In this document: in pieces, positions 5,111 through 6,220 of the stretch
Position numbering within the stretch: the first letter of the stretch is position 1
Layout: each line of letters begins with the position of its first letter
DNA from: Thermoanaerobaculia bacterium
GTDB taxonomy: Bacteria; Acidobacteriota; Thermoanaerobaculia; UBA5066
Direction of reading: 5' to 3'
Assembly: GCA_017999215.1 (NCBI GenBank)
Contig: JAGOBQ010000261.1
Coordinates: forward strand, 1 to 6,220
DNA: 6,220 nt
Notes under the pieces: generated by a model
What the model was told of the DNA's origin: nothing
Database searches by the model: none
The model's input: only the letters and a program-made list of their open reading frames with translations
Translations under genes and position numbers: made by a program

Positions 5111-6025
5111 GTGCCCGAGCTCCCCGACGTCGAGCTCTACGTCGAGCACCTGACGCGGAGGCTCTCCGGCCGGACGCTCGAGCGGGTCCGCGTCGCCTCG
5201 CCGTTCCTTCTCCGGACGGTCGCGCCGCCGCTCTCCGACACGGAGGGGAGGGCGATCCGCGGCTTCCGGAGGCTCGGCAAGCGGGTCGTCTTCGAGCTCG
5301 AGGAGGGGCCGTTCCTCGTCGTCCACCTGATGGTCGCCGGGCGCTTCCACTGGAAGGACGCCTCGCGAGCACCCGTCCCGAAGAAGGTCGGCCTCGCCGC
5401 GTTCGACGTTCCGGGCGCCACGCTCCTCCTCACGGAGGCGAGCCCGAAGAAGCGGGCGTCGCTCCACGTCGTGGCGACGGAGGAGGGGCTCGCCGCGCTC
5501 TCGCGGGGCGGGCTCGAGCCGCTCGGGGCGAGCCTGCCGGAGTTCGCGGCGGCGCTTCGCGCGGAGAGCCACACGGTGAAGCGGGCGCTGACCGACCCGC
5601 GCCTCTTCAGCGGCATCGGCAACGCCTACTCCGACGAGATCCTCCACGCGGCGCGGATGTCGCCGTTCGCCCTGACGCGAACGATGGCGGACGAGGAGGT
5701 CGCCCGCCTGCACGCCGCGACGACGGCGACGCTCTCGGCGTGGCTCGCGCGCCTCCGCACGGAAGCGGGGGAGCGCTTCCCGGAGAAGGTGACCGCGTTC
5801 CGGCCGGAGTTCGCCGTCCATGGCCGCTACGGGAAGCCGTGCCCCGACTGCGGGGACCCGGTCCAGCGGCTCGTCTACGCCGACAACGAGGCGAACTACT
5901 GCGCGACCTGCCAGACGGGCGGGCGGCTCCTCGCGGACCGGGCCCTCTCCCGCCTCCTGAAGGACGACTGGCCGCGGAGCCTCGAGGAGCTCGAGGAGGC
6001 GAAGGCCGTCCGCCGGGAGCCCTGA
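5111..6025 (+). CDS. Fpg/Nei-family DNA glycosylase/AP lyase
   Basis: This 304-residue base-excision repair enzyme would remove oxidised bases from DNA and nick the backbone. The GTG start is fixed by chemistry: the product begins MPELPDVE, and after Met removal Pro2 is the nucleophile and Glu3 the acid of the family. The N-terminal sandwich domain carries GKRVVF with the conserved hairpin Lys57 and VHLMVAGRFHW (71-81). The helix-two-turn-helix region (about 150-215) includes LTDPRLFSGIGNAYSDEIL (160-178) with the DNA-contacting Asn171. A zinc finger follows with Cys244, Cys247, Cys264 and Cys267 in the canonical C-x2-C-x16-C-x2-C spacing. Two deviations stand out. The finger-tip Arg of classical Fpg (Arg in GRxTxYC) aligns with Asn259 in YADNEANYC. 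The protein also continues for 37 residues after the last Cys (QTGGRLLADRALSRLLKDDWP and on), where E. coli Fpg stops almost at once. Substrate range may therefore differ from 8-oxoguanine. It starts one base after the membrane protein's stop. Confidence 0.9.
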   Translation: MPELPDVELYVEHLTRRLSGRTLERVRVASPFLLRTVAPPLSDTEGRAIRGFRRLGKRVVFELEEGPFLVVHLMVAGRFHWKDASRAPVPKKVGLAAFDVPGATLLLTEASPKKRASLHVVATEEGLAALSRGGLEPLGASLPEFAAALRAESHTVKRALTDPRLFSGIGNAYSDEILHAARMSPFALTRTMADEEVARLHAATTATLSAWLARLRTEAGERFPEKVTAFRPEFAVHGRYGKPCPDCGDPVQRLVYADNEANYCATCQTGGRLLADRALSRLLKDDWPRSLEELEEAKAVRREP

Positions 6026-6030
6026 AGAGG

Positions 6031-6060
6031 AACGCCCCGGCCGCGAGCGGCCGGGGCGTT
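6031..6060. terminator. bidirectional hairpin terminator between convergent genes
   Basis: AACGCCCCGGCCGC (6031-6044) and GCGGCCGGGGCGTT (6047-6060) are a perfect 14-bp inverted repeat with GA between, probably forming a 13-bp stem with a CGAG loop. It starts five bases after the glycosylase stop and lies 23 bases from the stop of the opposing gene. The outermost AA/TT pairs give only a minimal U run on either strand. Position between two converging stop codons supports termination of both units. Confidence 0.75.
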
Positions 6061-6083
6061 CGAGGAACGAGGGGACGGGCGCG

Positions 6084-6220
6084 CTACCGGGCGACGTCGA
6101 GCGTCGCGCGGCCGGCGACGCCGGGGCGCGCGAGGCCGAGGAGTCGGACGCCGGGGTGCACGGGGCCGTCGCCGAGACGCGCGGCCGGGAGGGCGAGGGC
6201 GAGCGCCCCGGGTCCGGCGC
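6084..6220 (-). CDS. C-terminal fragment of an unidentified protein (5' part beyond contig edge)
   Basis: On the minus strand, a TAG at 6086-6084 ends a frame open for about 44 codons to the right edge. The peptide ends ...VHPGVRLLGLARPGVAGRATLDVAR. It is short, rich in Gly, Ala, Leu and Val, and shows no motif I recognise. Strand-like alternation (ALALALPAARL) hints at a beta-rich domain, which is only an impression. Support comes from GC-ending codons in this frame and the convergent terminator just past its stop. In DNA this GC-rich an open frame of this length is weak evidence alone. Confidence 0.5.
   Translation of the reverse strand, partial: AGPGALALALPAARLGDGPVHPGVRLLGLARPGVAGRATLDVAR

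Overview
The window is a very G+C-rich (about 70-75% by eye) bacterial fragment with tightly packed genes, GC-ending codons throughout and GTG and TTG starts alongside ATG. It looks like a contig from a metagenome or draft genome. The base composition and the type of Fpg-like protein would suit Acidobacteriota, Myxococcota or a similar high-GC phylum, but that placement is a guess; no rRNA or phylogenetic marker is present. The first 15-19 bases match the Tn5 mosaic end used in tagmentation libraries, so the left edge is a sequencing artefact, not biology.

Layout, left to right. (1) The N-terminal part of a membrane-anchored hypothetical protein lies on the minus strand and is cut by the left edge. 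(2) A short divergent region with candidate -10 boxes on both strands leads into a plus-strand pair: an RlmI-type 23S rRNA cytosine methyltransferase and, overlapping it by an ATGA junction, a GT4-fold glycosyltransferase. (3) Next is a 337-residue hypothetical protein with a folded N-terminus, a charged helix and a long Arg/Gly/Pro-rich disordered tail, followed by a perfect 10-bp hairpin. (4) The next ~295 bases hold no intact gene but contain a minus-strand relic of an aldo/keto reductase (about 48 codons, including the His-containing IDLYQFH motif). (5) A second pair follows: a three-TM membrane protein resembling the bacterial GIDE-type family, then an Fpg/Nei-family DNA glycosylase one base after its stop. 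(6) A perfect 14-bp inverted repeat ends this unit and separates it from the C-terminus of a convergent minus-strand gene cut by the right edge.

The genes look like ordinary housekeeping or accessory chromosome content (rRNA modification, DNA repair, glycosylation, membrane protein) and do not form an obvious pathway. I see no CRISPR array, phage, insertion sequence or defence system. The items most worth checking are the aldo/keto reductase relic, an 11-base motif (TAGACTCGGCG) repeated ahead of two transcription units, the RG-rich tailed protein, and the Fpg homologue with a substituted zinc-finger arginine position and a C-terminal extension.
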